From: JBBSDP01 sp038240605
GTDB taxonomy: Bacteria > Planctomycetota > Phycisphaerae > Tepidisphaerales > Tepidisphaeraceae
Reading direction: 5' to 3'
DNA: 64,000 bases
NCBI GenBank assembly: GCA_038240605.1
Contig: JBBSDP010000001.1
Location: 186,001 to 250,000, forward strand
In this document: positions 41,476 to 51,520 of the stretch, piece by piece
Numbering within the stretch: the first letter of the stretch is position 1
Layout of the letters: the number at the start of each line of letters is the position of its first letter
Translations under genes and position numbers: made by a program
The notes under the pieces: model-generated
The model's input: only the letters and a program-made list of their open reading frames with translations
Told to the model about the DNA's origin: nothing
The model's database searches: none

Positions 41476-43374
41476 TCATTGCGGGCGGCCCGTGAACAAC
41501 GCCGGATCGCTGGCGGCCGGTGCGGCGGTGTCCGCGGTCGCGCGGGTCGTCGGCCCGTGATCGGCGGCTGGCCGCGGATCGGCCTGGGGACGTCCGCCCT
41601 CGATGCTGGGCGTTCCGTAAATGGCGGCCTGAAGCCGTGACGGATCCTGGAGGACGAACGACGCCACGGCGATCTGCCCGTCGCGAACCGCGGTCAGCTT
41701 GTGCTGTTCGCTGAGCGACTGGAGGATCGCGACAATCTCGCAATAGCTGAAATCCATCGGCTGCTCCTCGGGCGCCGCGATCCCGCCCAGACGGGCGACG
41801 ATCTCCCCGATGTCCGGATTGGAGAGCATCTTGACCGGACGTCGCGCCGTGGGATCGCGATAAAAGAGCGTGAGCGTATCGTTGATCCCCGATGAGATGC
41901 TCAGCCGGTTATTCATCGCGGTGAAGGTGATCGGGGTATCGATCCGCGCGGTGGCGCCGATGATGCCGATGCGCGGCGTGCCGGAGCGGGTGGCATAAAT
42001 GAGCGGCGGGCCGTGCGACTTGACGATGTCGAGGATGAACTTCTGGTTGTCCTTGCGCTCGGTGATCACCTGGGAATAGACGGTGTTGTCCCGGTCGCGG
42101 GCGAGGATGCGGTACGCCTCGATGCGAACCAGCGCCTTCTCGCTGTCGAGCAGCTCGCGGAGCATGTGGTCCACGGCCGCCGAGTGCGGCAGGGAGCCGA
42201 GCGTCTGGACGGCATTGAGCTGGTACGGGTTGTCGGACTGGCGGGCGATCTCCAACAGCGTCGCGTGGGCGGCGCCGGATGGGTCGCCGATGCAGGCCGC
42301 GGCGCGGGCGGCGGCATACTGGACGTCGTGCTGACGGCTGACCAGCAGTGGCGCGACGAACGGCAGCGCGGGCGGCCCAATCCCTTCCCAGCAATACGAG
42401 ATGTCCATCAGCGGGGCATCGGGCTGTTGGGCGGCGGCGGCAAGCTGGCGGGCCTTGGCGGCGGCAAACTCGGGAGAGGCGTTGAGATACGTGTGCAGCG
42501 CGACGCCGACGAAGTGCTGCCAATCGGTGTTGTAGAGATAGGTCGGAACGAAGAGGGAGACGAGGCCCTCATCGTGGGCGGAGGCCACCTTGGGATCGCC
42601 AAAGCGGTTGATGATCCGCTGCTCGATTGCGCGGGCGACGCTGGTCTGCGGCTGACGAAGCTGGAGGAGGATCGGGCGATCCATGATGGCGAGGCCGCCG
42701 TCCATGATCACGCCCGCGCGAAGCCCGGCCCTGGCGGCGCCGGTGGGGCTCTGGTTGGCCAGCAGCGCGTAAGCGGGATTGACGAAGACGAAGCCCTTGG
42801 CCTCGGCGCGGGTATTGACCCCCTGCCCCGAGAACGGGTTGGCGGTGCTGGTGCCGCGCTCGCCCAGGTCCATCAAATAGAGTTGACCATGGGCCAGGCT
42901 CGATGTGGCGGTGCCGCGGATCGCGCGAACGATCACGTCAAACGTCTGGCTCTTTCGGATCCCCGGCGGCAGCAGCCCTTCCACCTGCACGATCGCCACG
43001 CGGTTGTCGCGCAGGACGGTTTCGGGAGACATGTTCTCGTAGCCCGGCACCAGCTTGCTGCCGAAGCCGCGCTTGTACATCTCCTTGATCATGAACTGCT
43101 TGACGACGGTCGGGGCCAGCTCGTTGTTGCCGGTGTGATCGAGGTTAACCGCCAGACCCCACCCGGAGACCGGAAACGGCTCGACGTTGCCGACCTCGAC
43201 GCGCTCGTAGATGGTGCCGACCATGAAGTCGGGCACCTTCTTGGCGCCGACGTTGGGGTAGCGGGGCTCGGCCTTCTTCGCGACCTCCGCCTTACGCTGG
43301 CAACCCGGACAAAGGGGCAGCGTCAGCAGCAGGGCCGCCAGCGCGGGCAGGAGGAGACGTTGGAGTCGGTGCAT
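41476..43374 (-). CDS. Lipoprotein with FlgI-like region and HEAT repeats
   Basis: A 632-residue protein. A lipoprotein-type signal ends in CPGC (about residue 25). Residues about 55-235 parallel the flagellar P-ring protein FlgI: VSGWGLAVNLDHTGNN, NRVAIVQVEGLLPPGIRKSQ, FDVIVRAIRGTATSSLAHGQ and LYLMDLG. Residues about 310-430 are HEAT-like (QHDVQYAAARAAACIGDPSG, LVRIEAYRILARD). The tail from about 585 is rich in Pro/Ala. It is not a normal P-ring subunit: too long and lipidated. A peptidoglycan or outer-membrane collar role is conceivable. It lies between nrdR and smc. Confidence 0.75.
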   Translation of the reverse strand: MHRLQRLLLPALAALLLTLPLCPGCQRKAEVAKKAEPRYPNVGAKKVPDFMVGTIYERVEVGNVEPFPVSGWGLAVNLDHTGNNELAPTVVKQFMIKEMYKRGFGSKLVPGYENMSPETVLRDNRVAIVQVEGLLPPGIRKSQTFDVIVRAIRGTATSSLAHGQLYLMDLGERGTSTANPFSGQGVNTRAEAKGFVFVNPAYALLANQSPTGAARAGLRAGVIMDGGLAIMDRPILLQLRQPQTSVARAIEQRIINRFGDPKVASAHDEGLVSLFVPTYLYNTDWQHFVGVALHTYLNASPEFAAAKARQLAAAAQQPDAPLMDISYCWEGIGPPALPFVAPLLVSRQHDVQYAAARAAACIGDPSGAAHATLLEIARQSDNPYQLNAVQTLGSLPHSAAVDHMLRELLDSEKALVRIEAYRILARDRDNTVYSQVITERKDNQKFILDIVKSHGPPLIYATRSGTPRIGIIGATARIDTPITFTAMNNRLSISSGINDTLTLFYRDPTARRPVKMLSNPDIGEIVARLGGIAAPEEQPMDFSYCEIVAILQSLSEQHKLTAVRDGQIAVASFVLQDPSRLQAAIYGTPSIEGGRPQADPRPAADHGPTTRATADTAAPAASDPALFTGRPQ

Positions 43375-43513
43375 GGTGCGGGCCTCCAGAGATTATCGGA
43401 CGAAGCAGCGGAACGTCTTGAGCGGGCGTGTGGCGGTGACCGCACGGCAAACTTCGCGCGGGTGCTTTTGTTTCACTTCCGGGGGGAAACATTCCTCCGC
43501 TGAAATACAACGT

Positions 43514-44221
43514 TCAGCCGGGGCGAACGTTCGATTCTGTCTCCGCAGGGGAGTCGGAACGGCCGGCGGGAGGCAGTGGGGGCTGCTGGACGGCGTCGCC
43601 CTTTGCCTTGCCGGCGCGGGGCTTTTTCGCCGGCTTCGGACGGCTGGCCGCGACGTCCGTATGAGAATCGGAAGGCTCCGCCGCTCCGTGGCCATTGCCG
43701 GCCCGGGCGCGTCCCCCCGGCTCCAGGAAGAGGCGGCCCTGCGTGGGATCTTCGAAGCGCTTGGCGTCGATCACCGCCCGCGCCTCATCCATCAACTCCT
43801 GAACCGTCTTAAACTGCTTGTAAACGCTGGCAAAACGCACATAAGCGACCTGATCGACCCGGCGCAGCCGGTCGGTGACGAGTTGGCCGACGACCGCGGT
43901 TTGCACTTCCCGGTCGTAAGTGCCGTACACCTCTTCCTCGACGTCATCGGCGATACGAAGCAATTCCCCTTCGGGAACCGGCCGTTTGAAGCAGGCGCGC
44001 TCCAGCCCGACGAGCAGCTTGGCCTTGTCCCAGGGAACACGCCGGCCATCCTTCTTTACGACCATGAGCCGGTTGGGCTGCTCGATGCGCTCGTATGTGG
44101 TGAACCGCTTGTTGCAACTAAGACACTTGCGGCGACGGCGGATCGACCGGCCCTCGTCGCAACTACGCGAATCGATGACGTGCAGGCTTTCCTTTTCGGC
44201 GTTGCAGAACGGGCAGCGCAT
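43514..44221 (-). CDS. nrdR: Transcriptional repressor NrdR with a long C-terminal tail
   Basis: A 235-residue regulator of ribonucleotide reductase genes. The zinc ribbon reads CPFCNAEK and CLSCNKRFTTYE, and the ATP-cone (about 49-139) begins MVVKKDGRRVPWDKAKLL. Standard NrdR is about 150-160 residues and ends near the YKQFKTVQELMDE block. Here about 80 more residues follow, rich in Pro, Ala, Lys and Arg (KPAKKPRAGKAKGDAVQQPP). They have no recognisable domain. No ribonucleotide reductase gene is in the window. Confidence 0.95.
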   Translation of the reverse strand: MRCPFCNAEKESLHVIDSRSCDEGRSIRRRRKCLSCNKRFTTYERIEQPNRLMVVKKDGRRVPWDKAKLLVGLERACFKRPVPEGELLRIADDVEEEVYGTYDREVQTAVVGQLVTDRLRRVDQVAYVRFASVYKQFKTVQELMDEARAVIDAKRFEDPTQGRLFLEPGGRARAGNGHGAAEPSDSHTDVAASRPKPAKKPRAGKAKGDAVQQPPLPPAGRSDSPAETESNVRPG

Positions 44222-44366
44222 GAACCGGAAAAATACCGTTTTTCTGACGAAAACGCAAAAACTAAGGCGAAATCGATGGCCTGCGATACTTATTCAGCCC
44301 CGCAGCCTCTTCAAGATACCAATAGAGGCGGATCACTGATGAGGTTGTTGATCGGTGCGACTCCTC

Positions 44367-47057
44367 TCAACCGACGTTCAACACGCTGGCACTGACGACG
44401 TCGTTGTTCGCGAAGGTCGATTCGCTCCGCGACCGTGACGCGTTCAGGTCGGCGATCAGGAAGTAGCTGCCGGCGGGGACGCTGGCGCCGACAGGAAGCC
44501 GGATCACCACATTCTGAGACTTGCCCGCCTTTACGTTGATCTTTAGCGGGACGCCCGTCGCGATGGCGAGGTCGGAACCGTCGCGTGTCGCGTCGGCGGA
44601 TGCGAAGACGTCAACGTCGATCGTTCCGACCGCCGCGACGTTACCGAGGTTCTGGATCGTGAGCGGAATCGTCGCAGATTTCCCCGACTTCAGGGAACCC
44701 GGCAGACGGCCGAAGTGACCCGCCAGGTCGATGGCGGCCGGGCCGATGTGAATGGCCGTGGCGCTGGCCGCGACATTGTTGCTCTCATCGATCTCGCCGA
44801 TGGCGTTGGCCGGGTCGACCGAGGCAAGCAGGAAGTAATTGCCGTCCGCCAGTGAGGAGGGAAAAACGAATGGCAGGATGAGCGTCTTCGATGCTCCCTT
44901 TTTCAGCCTGAGCGTTCCGGCCGAAAGGGTCGTGAACGCCGCATCCGATGGGTCCAGCGTCCGATCCTTCGAGGCGAACAGCTCAACCCCGACTGGACCA
45001 GAAACTGCCGCGGGCCCGGCGTTGGTGATCCTCAACTTCAGCTTTCCCTTGGAGCCGCCAATGACCGAAGCGGGCGACAGGACCGAAACGCCTGCCGACA
45101 GATCCGGGCCTGCCCCAACCGGGGCAGGGATGGCGGCGAGCGTCACGCCGCCAAACGACTGTCCCGCAGCCACGGAGACTGAGGGCGACGATCCCGCCGC
45201 CACGAATGTGCCGGGGACCAGCGCGACCGAATAGGTTCCCGCGGCCAGACCGGCGAACTGGAAGGCGCCGGAGGCATCCGTAATTGCTGACGGCTCGGAC
45301 GGATCAAGCCCGCCATTCCCGTTCTCGTCCAGGAACACGGTGACGCCCGCGAGCGCGGCGGCCGTCTGCGCGCTGTAGACCGACCCGGCGATCGTGGCCA
45401 GAGCGGGCGGCGCGATGATCATCGGCGTCACCGCGCCCACGCGGCTGAACGCGACTGGCATTCGATCGGCAAAGGTGAAGGCGCCGTGATTTCCCGCCGT
45501 GTCGTTCGAAAGCTGGAGCGCCGCCGCTGTGGTGCCGCTCGTGTTCACGTTCAGCATGTCCACGGGCGCGACCAGCGGGGCGAATGGCCCGCCGTCGATG
45601 GTGATCGGGACGGTCGAGCTGGGGACCACGTTGAACGCCTCGACGCCAACGCCTCCCGTCACACTGAGGCTCGACAGGTTGGCATAGGAGAGGGAAGCGG
45701 CGATCAGCCCCGCGATCGTCGAATCGCTAACGGCGACGACGCGCGGCGCCGTCACACCCGAACCGTCCACGGAGAGCGTGTCGGCGCCGCCGGAATTGCC
45801 GATGGCGATCTGCCCCTGGAGCGCGCTGGCATCGCTCGAACCGGCGGCGCCGAGGTGGACCTGGTCGTTCCCGGCGACACCTTCGATCTGAAGGATCGCG
45901 TTGGCCGGGTTGGACAGGATATCGACAACGTCATTACCCGATCCCGTCTCAAGGCGTGCGGTAAAGGCGGCGGGCGTTCCGGAGGGCAGGTCGTAGGTGA
46001 CGTGGTTTCCGCCGGTGCTGGTCTTCAGCGTCAAGCTTTGCAGGCTGGCTGGCACAAAGGTGATCCTTCGTGACGCGATATCGGGACCGATCACGCCGTT
46101 GCCGAGGTTGTCCAAGCCGATCACGAGATTTCCCGAATTCGTATCGGCCGACCCGTCGATCGAGAGCGTGGCGAGTCCCGCGCCCCCGTTGACCGACACA
46201 TGACCGGAAACGCCGAACAACGACGACGAGGCGCCGAGCGTTACGTCATCGGTGGCGCCGACAGCCAGCTCGTCGACGATGACCTGGCTCTTTGAGGTGA
46301 GCTGCTCGACGAAGACGCGGTCGTGGCCGTTGGCATTGAGGAAGATGTTGTCGCCGACGAAGGGCGCATCGGGTGACTGGGCGACGACCGTCACGTCGCC
46401 GCCGCTGGCGCTGTCGAGCGTGATGTTCATCGCGACGAGATCGAGCGGAGAACCGTTCGTTGCGTGCGTGAAGGTGATGTTGCTGGGCGTCAGTCCGAAA
46501 ATCCCGGCGTCGGTGACGGTCACATCGCGCTGCATCGGGTCGCCCGTATCGTCCACGGTAAGCTCCGTCCGGCGCGCGAACTGGCCATCGAAGAAGATCG
46601 GGGCCGTGATGCGCTGGGCGCCGAATGGCGCGCCCAGCGAGTCGATACGCAGCAACTCGTCTGAACCGACGGGCTGAACCTTCAGGGGCAGGTCAGAGCT
46701 CTGAACGTCAACGATGTCGAGTGTGTCGCTGGTGTTGACGTAAACGTCGTGGATCCCGATCTCGGAGCCGCTCGCGGTGTGCCCATCGGGGGAGATCGTC
46801 CAGCTCAACAGGTTCATCCCGGCGCTGAACACGATCGTGTCGGCGGAATCCTGGATCGTGTAATGGCCCGCCCCCGGGCCGGTGGAGATCGTCACGCGGT
46901 TCTGGACGCCGGCCGCCGCGGTGAACGAGAGCGTCTGTCCGTCGTACGTGAAGACCCCGCTGAGCAGCGTCCGGCTTTCGAGGGTTTCCACAGCATAGCG
47001 CCGAGAACTTGCCAATCGGCCGCGACGGCCGGTTCCGCGGGACAGCCCGAATCTCAT
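44367..47057 (-). CDS. Large surface protein with LExRxLL N-terminus, SdrD-type B domain and two CARDB domains
   Basis: An 896-residue protein. The N-terminus has VETLESRTLLSG, a LEPR-XLL-like signature typical of planctomycete giant proteins. Residues about 35-550 are degenerate beta-rich repeats with TLDIVDVQSS, SLDGSAD-like IDGSADTNS and VTGGVGVEAF. A Ca-binding SdrD-B-type domain (about 555-640) shows FLDENGNGGLDPSEPSAITD and FAGLAAGTYSVAL. CARDB domains follow at about 646-773 and 774-893. It is probably exported and surface-attached. It is in tandem with a paralog whose stop is 41 bp upstream; expression together is likely. Confidence 0.9.
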   Translation of the reverse strand: MRFGLSRGTGRRGRLASSRRYAVETLESRTLLSGVFTYDGQTLSFTAAAGVQNRVTISTGPGAGHYTIQDSADTIVFSAGMNLLSWTISPDGHTASGSEIGIHDVYVNTSDTLDIVDVQSSDLPLKVQPVGSDELLRIDSLGAPFGAQRITAPIFFDGQFARRTELTVDDTGDPMQRDVTVTDAGIFGLTPSNITFTHATNGSPLDLVAMNITLDSASGGDVTVVAQSPDAPFVGDNIFLNANGHDRVFVEQLTSKSQVIVDELAVGATDDVTLGASSSLFGVSGHVSVNGGAGLATLSIDGSADTNSGNLVIGLDNLGNGVIGPDIASRRITFVPASLQSLTLKTSTGGNHVTYDLPSGTPAAFTARLETGSGNDVVDILSNPANAILQIEGVAGNDQVHLGAAGSSDASALQGQIAIGNSGGADTLSVDGSGVTAPRVVAVSDSTIAGLIAASLSYANLSSLSVTGGVGVEAFNVVPSSTVPITIDGGPFAPLVAPVDMLNVNTSGTTAAALQLSNDTAGNHGAFTFADRMPVAFSRVGAVTPMIIAPPALATIAGSVYSAQTAAALAGVTVFLDENGNGGLDPSEPSAITDASGAFQFAGLAAGTYSVALVPGTFVAAGSSPSVSVAAGQSFGGVTLAAIPAPVGAGPDLSAGVSVLSPASVIGGSKGKLKLRITNAGPAAVSGPVGVELFASKDRTLDPSDAAFTTLSAGTLRLKKGASKTLILPFVFPSSLADGNYFLLASVDPANAIGEIDESNNVAASATAIHIGPAAIDLAGHFGRLPGSLKSGKSATIPLTIQNLGNVAAVGTIDVDVFASADATRDGSDLAIATGVPLKINVKAGKSQNVVIRLPVGASVPAGSYFLIADLNASRSRSESTFANNDVVSASVLNVG

Positions 47058-47098
47058 GGCCCGATCCTCCTGAAATCTACCGCGCCGACCGCAACCGC

Positions 47099-49726
47099 TT
47101 AAACCACCGGGACGACGGCACTGCTGACCACGTCGTTGTTGCCGAGGGTCGACTCGGTGATCGACTGCGTCGAATTGATCTTCGCGATCAGGAACGCGCT
47201 GCCGGCGTGGGTCGCGCCCGCCGGCACGCGCAGACTCACCGTCTGCGACTTGCCTCCCTTGATGTTGATCCTGACCGGGATGTTGCTGGCCAGTACGGGG
47301 TCCGATCCATCGGGGGTCGCGTCCAGGGAAGAGAAAAGATCGACGGTGATCGTCCCCGTCGCCGGGATGTTGCCGAGGTTCTGAATCGTGAGCGGCAGCG
47401 ACACCGGTTTGCCGGCCTTGAGCGATTTGAGATTGCCGAACTTCCCGGCCAGGTCAACAACAGGCGCCGCGATCTGTATCGTGCCACTGCTGGCGGCGAC
47501 GTTGTTCCCCTCGTTGCTCTCGGCGATGACGTTCGTCGAGTCCACCGCGGCGAGCACGAAGTATCCGCCGTTCGCCAACGTCTTCGGATAGGTGAATGAC
47601 AACGTGACGATCTTGGATCCGCCATTGGCGATCTTGAGATTGCCGGCGGAGACCGTGCCGATCGCGGTATCCGTTGGATCGAGCGTGCCGTCGGTCGATG
47701 CGAAGAGCGCAATCTGCGGCGCGCCGGTGGCACTCGTCGTGCCGCTGTTGCTGATCTTCAGCTTCAACTTTCCCTTGGCGCCACCGACGACGGACAGTGG
47801 AGGGGACAAGACCAGGCTCCCCGTGAGGTCCGGGCCATTGGGGAGGGCCGGCGGCGCATCGGTGATCGACGGCGCCACCACGAGGGCGCCCGGGGTCACA
47901 GTCACCGGCACGGTATTGCTCGCTACCTGATTCGCAATCGCCTGCTGGATGACCAGGTAGCTCCCCGGCGCAATGCCGCGGAACGAATAATTACCCGCGG
48001 CGTCGGTCGTGGTGGTGGGCTCGCCGGCATCAAGTGTCATGTTCCCGTTCTGATCGAGAAAAAGACCTGCCGCGGGAATCGGGACGCCGGTCAGCTTGCT
48101 GAAAGCCTGGCCCGATACAGTCCCGAGCAACGAGCCGATTCGCGTAAACGCGATCGTCTGGCGATTGGGAAACGAAAACGAGCCCTGGAGCCCGGTGGAT
48201 GTGACCGTCTGCGCGACCGTCGGCGTCAGGCCGGCCGTTGCGACCGTCAACGTGTCGAAAGGACCTGGCTGCGGCGACGGGCCGCCATCGACGTTGAACG
48301 CGGTGGTCGTACTGGGTGTGACGGTGAAGTTGTCGCCGATGTGATCGATCGGGCTGTTGAGGTCCATCGAGCCCAACACGCTGAGGCTATGCGGGTGATT
48401 GAGCGCGATCGTCGCGGGGGACAGACCGCTCAACGCCGTATCGGAGAGCCCGACGCCGAGAACGGTCCGGTTTGTCGAGGCATCCATGCTCACGTCGACG
48501 CTGCCGCCGGTGCTGGCGATGCTGACCGAGCCCTTCACGACTCGCGCGTCTCCACCGCCGCCGCCCGGGAGGAATCCGAGTTGAACCTGATCGGTGCCCG
48601 CCTGGGTATCGACGTGGAGCGAGTTCGTGCTCGGGTTAGATGGGACCTTCACGATATCGTTGCCCGACCCGGAATTGATGTTGACGACGGTGGGTGGATC
48701 CAGGCTGTCGGCGACCCGCTGGAACGCGATGGTATTGCCGCCACTTCCCGCCTTGATCGTGAGGTCCTTCACCGTGGATTGCGACTGAAGGTCGATGGTG
48801 GCCGGGGCCAGGCCGGTGATCTGTCCGTTGTCGTTGATGGCGACGTTCATCGGCGTCGAGTCGGCAGATCCGTCGATCGTCGTCGTGGGGAACTCGTTGT
48901 TCGTATCGAACGTGATCCGGCCCTGGATCGACTGAAGCGATCCGTTCTGGGTGATGTTGACGCTCGGGTGCCCTCCACTCACCCCGCCGACCAGCAGCGT
49001 GCTGCCAGCCGTGGTGGCGCGAATGTTCACCGTGTCATCCGCGCTGGATTCCAGGATCCACGTCTTGATGGCGGCCGCGTTCACGAAATCGACCGTGCTC
49101 GCGGTATTGCCCGTGCTCACCTGCACCACGTTCGCGGTCGCGTCGTAGATGATCGGCTGCGGCGTGAGCCCGCCGACGCCGCCGTCGGTCACCTCCACTT
49201 GTCGCGCGACCGAGTCGCCCGAATTGTTGACGACGACCTGCGTGGTGCCGTTCGCGTTTTGAATCGTGACCTGGCCGGTGACGGCTTCGCTGTGTCCCAT
49301 GTCGCCAAACTGGCCACCGATCACGACCGTGTCGGACCCGCCGTTGGTCGGACTGACGGTGACCGGCACGTTCGCGGAGACGAGGAAGACCTGGTCCGCG
49401 CTGTCGTTGGTGTCGATCAGGAACGAGGAGACGGAGGACTGGGGGCCGGTCAGCGTGTGCGCGTCGAGCGACGTCGTCCAACCCGCGGCAGTCGCGTTGG
49501 CGCCGAGGGCGATGTCGTCGCCGGCGGCGTCGCTCACCTGGAGCATCGGCGTCGTGCCTGGGATCACCTGGACCGTGATCTGGTTGGAGAATCCGGCCTG
49601 CGCGTGGTAGCTCAGCGCGTGCGTGGTGGCATCGATCTCCAGCACCCCCGTCAGCAGACGCCGTTCCTCGAGCCTTTCGATAAGGTGACGGCACATTATG
49701 GAACGGCGGGTGCGAAGCTGACGCAT
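47099..49726 (-). CDS. Large surface protein, paralog of the preceding gene's neighbour
   Basis: An 875-residue protein with the same layout: IERLEERRLLTG at about residues 17-29, then beta-rich repeats with STTIDGSADSTPM and GSGNDIVKVPSNPST. A shorter SdrD-B-like domain (FLDQNGNMTLDAGEPTTTTD, FRGIAPGSYLVIQ) and two CARDB domains follow, ending SITESTLGNNDVVSSAVVPVV. Shared phrases with the 896-residue protein across the last third (SGKSATIPLTIQNLGN vs AGKPVSLPLTIQNLGN) show tandem duplication. It is first in the minus-strand pair; its start is at 49726. Confidence 0.9.
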   Translation of the reverse strand: MRQLRTRRSIMCRHLIERLEERRLLTGVLEIDATTHALSYHAQAGFSNQITVQVIPGTTPMLQVSDAAGDDIALGANATAAGWTTSLDAHTLTGPQSSVSSFLIDTNDSADQVFLVSANVPVTVSPTNGGSDTVVIGGQFGDMGHSEAVTGQVTIQNANGTTQVVVNNSGDSVARQVEVTDGGVGGLTPQPIIYDATANVVQVSTGNTASTVDFVNAAAIKTWILESSADDTVNIRATTAGSTLLVGGVSGGHPSVNITQNGSLQSIQGRITFDTNNEFPTTTIDGSADSTPMNVAINDNGQITGLAPATIDLQSQSTVKDLTIKAGSGGNTIAFQRVADSLDPPTVVNINSGSGNDIVKVPSNPSTNSLHVDTQAGTDQVQLGFLPGGGGGDARVVKGSVSIASTGGSVDVSMDASTNRTVLGVGLSDTALSGLSPATIALNHPHSLSVLGSMDLNSPIDHIGDNFTVTPSTTTAFNVDGGPSPQPGPFDTLTVATAGLTPTVAQTVTSTGLQGSFSFPNRQTIAFTRIGSLLGTVSGQAFSKLTGVPIPAAGLFLDQNGNMTLDAGEPTTTTDAAGNYSFRGIAPGSYLVIQQAIANQVASNTVPVTVTPGALVVAPSITDAPPALPNGPDLTGSLVLSPPLSVVGGAKGKLKLKISNSGTTSATGAPQIALFASTDGTLDPTDTAIGTVSAGNLKIANGGSKIVTLSFTYPKTLANGGYFVLAAVDSTNVIAESNEGNNVAASSGTIQIAAPVVDLAGKFGNLKSLKAGKPVSLPLTIQNLGNIPATGTITVDLFSSLDATPDGSDPVLASNIPVRINIKGGKSQTVSLRVPAGATHAGSAFLIAKINSTQSITESTLGNNDVVSSAVVPVV

Positions 49727-50000
49727 CGGTTCTCCTTCTCTTGAGTTTTCCGGACACCGTGGCGACTTGTCGAAAGTCGACGTGAGTTCATCGCGGGCTC
49801 GCGATGGGCTGATCGCCTGTTATCCCCTCGCAGCGCGGCAACATCAAGAAAATAGTTCCCGAATGCATGGGCGCGCGTTTCATTTCGCCAGTGACGCTGC
49901 GAACGTTGATCCAGGCGTTTAACTTTTTCGATCTTCCGCTACACTACCGCGCGCGATCGCTCCACCCAGCCGCCAGGATCAAGTTGAAAGGGATTTCGCC

Positions 50001-51392
50001 ATGATCGATCGGATCTTCAAAGCCTACGACGTCCGCGCCACCTACCCCAACCCCCTCAACGAAGAGGCGGCGTGGAAGGTGGGCCATGCGACGGGGCAGT
50101 TTCTCAAGCGCAGTCGGCAGAACGCCGGCGACGATCAAAAGGTGAAGCGCGAGAACACGATGGTCGTGGGATACGACATGCGCCCCAGTTCTCCGGAGCT
50201 GACCCGCGCCCTGACCGACGGAATCACCTCCACGGGAATGAACGTGATCGACGTGGGGATGATCGATACGTCGTTCATCTACTTCGCGATCAACCACCTC
50301 GACGCGGTGGGCGGCATCCAGGTGACGGCGTCGCACAACCCGGTCCAGTACAACGGCTTCAAGATCAGCGGCCCCAGGGCGAAGCCGATCGGCGCCGCCA
50401 GTGGCCTCGACGACATCAAGCGGATCGCAACGACCCTTCGCGTCGGCCAGACGGGATTGAAGGGTTCGGTCGAGCACATGGACCTGTGGGGGGAATACCG
50501 CAAGCACGTGCTTCAGTTCCTGAAGCTCGGCCGGCCGCTCCGCGTTGCGATCGATGCCAGCAATGGGATGGCCGGCCGGATGGTGCCCAAGGTCTTCGAC
50601 AACGTACCGAACCTCGAGATCATCCCCCTGCTCTTCGAGATCACCGGCAGTTTCGTCCACGAACCCAACCCGCTCGTCGAATCCAACCTGCGTATGCTCC
50701 AGGACAAGATCCGCGAAACCAGGCCGGACCTGGGCGTCTGCTTCGATGGCGACGCCGACCGCTGCTTCTTCGTCGATGAGAAGGGAACGACGATTGGCTG
50801 CGACATGGTCACCGCCATTCTCGCCCGCGATTTTCTCGAGCAGCCGCGGAACAAGGGGGCGACGATCGTCTACGACCTGCGCTCCAGCCATGTCGTAGCG
50901 GACGAGGTGAAGGCGGCCGGCGGGGAACCCCGCCGTGAGCGCGTCGGCCATGCGTTCATCAAGAAGACGATGGCGGAAACCAAGGCGGTGTTCGGCGGTG
51001 AACTGTCGGGCCACTTCTACTTTCGCGATAACTTTTTCGCCGACTCCGGCGCGATCGCCTTCGCACGGCTCCTCTCGGTGCTCTCGGCGCAGGACAAGCC
51101 GATCAGCGCGCTGGTGTCGCCCCTCACGCGTTACAGCCAGAGCGGCGAGATCAACTTCCAGGTCGAGGACAAGGAAGGAAAGATCCGCGAGCTGGCCGAC
51201 GCCTACAAGAAAGCGCGGATCGACTACCTCGACGGGATCACGATCGACCTGGGCAGTTGGTGGTTCAACGTGCGCAAGAGCAACACCGAACCGCTCCTGC
51301 GGCTGAACCTCGAGGCCGAGTCCGTCGCCCTGCGGGACGAAAAGCTCAAAGAACTAAAAGGGATGCTCGGGGAGCCCGCCGAAGGACATTGA
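50001..51392 (+). CDS. algC: Phosphomannomutase/phosphoglucomutase
   Basis: A 463-residue alpha-D-phosphohexomutase. The phosphoserine loop is TASHNPVQYNGFKISG, the metal loop is FDGDADRCFFVD, the sugar-recognition loop GGELSGHFYFRD, and the phosphate-binding end RKSNTEPLLRL. It interconverts hexose 1- and 6-phosphates and feeds mannose and glucose nucleotide-sugar supply. The upstream sequence GAAAGGGATTTCGCC gives an acceptable ribosome site. The next plus-strand gene is also sugar-nucleotide metabolism but is separated by 524 bp. Confidence 0.95.
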   Translation: MIDRIFKAYDVRATYPNPLNEEAAWKVGHATGQFLKRSRQNAGDDQKVKRENTMVVGYDMRPSSPELTRALTDGITSTGMNVIDVGMIDTSFIYFAINHLDAVGGIQVTASHNPVQYNGFKISGPRAKPIGAASGLDDIKRIATTLRVGQTGLKGSVEHMDLWGEYRKHVLQFLKLGRPLRVAIDASNGMAGRMVPKVFDNVPNLEIIPLLFEITGSFVHEPNPLVESNLRMLQDKIRETRPDLGVCFDGDADRCFFVDEKGTTIGCDMVTAILARDFLEQPRNKGATIVYDLRSSHVVADEVKAAGGEPRRERVGHAFIKKTMAETKAVFGGELSGHFYFRDNFFADSGAIAFARLLSVLSAQDKPISALVSPLTRYSQSGEINFQVEDKEGKIRELADAYKKARIDYLDGITIDLGSWWFNVRKSNTEPLLRLNLEAESVALRDEKLKELKGMLGEPAEGH

Positions 51393-51493
51393 TCAGCGCG
51401 CCCGCCGCTCACGCGGCCCGGCGGTGAATCCCTTCGATGGATTCGCAAACAAAAGGCACGGAGCGTCGCATACGCGATGAAAAACCGGCGCGT

Positions 51494-51520
51494 AAAAAAG
51501 CCGTCCCGGGCAAGGACGGC
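51494..51520 (-). terminator. Rho-independent terminator without an annotated gene
   Basis: On the minus strand AAGCCGTCC, loop, GGACGGCTT is followed by TTTTTT-type sequence (positions 51499-51494). No minus-strand gene is found upstream within the next 400 bases. It may end a small RNA, or serve bidirectionally for the phosphomutase transcript. Confidence 0.8.
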
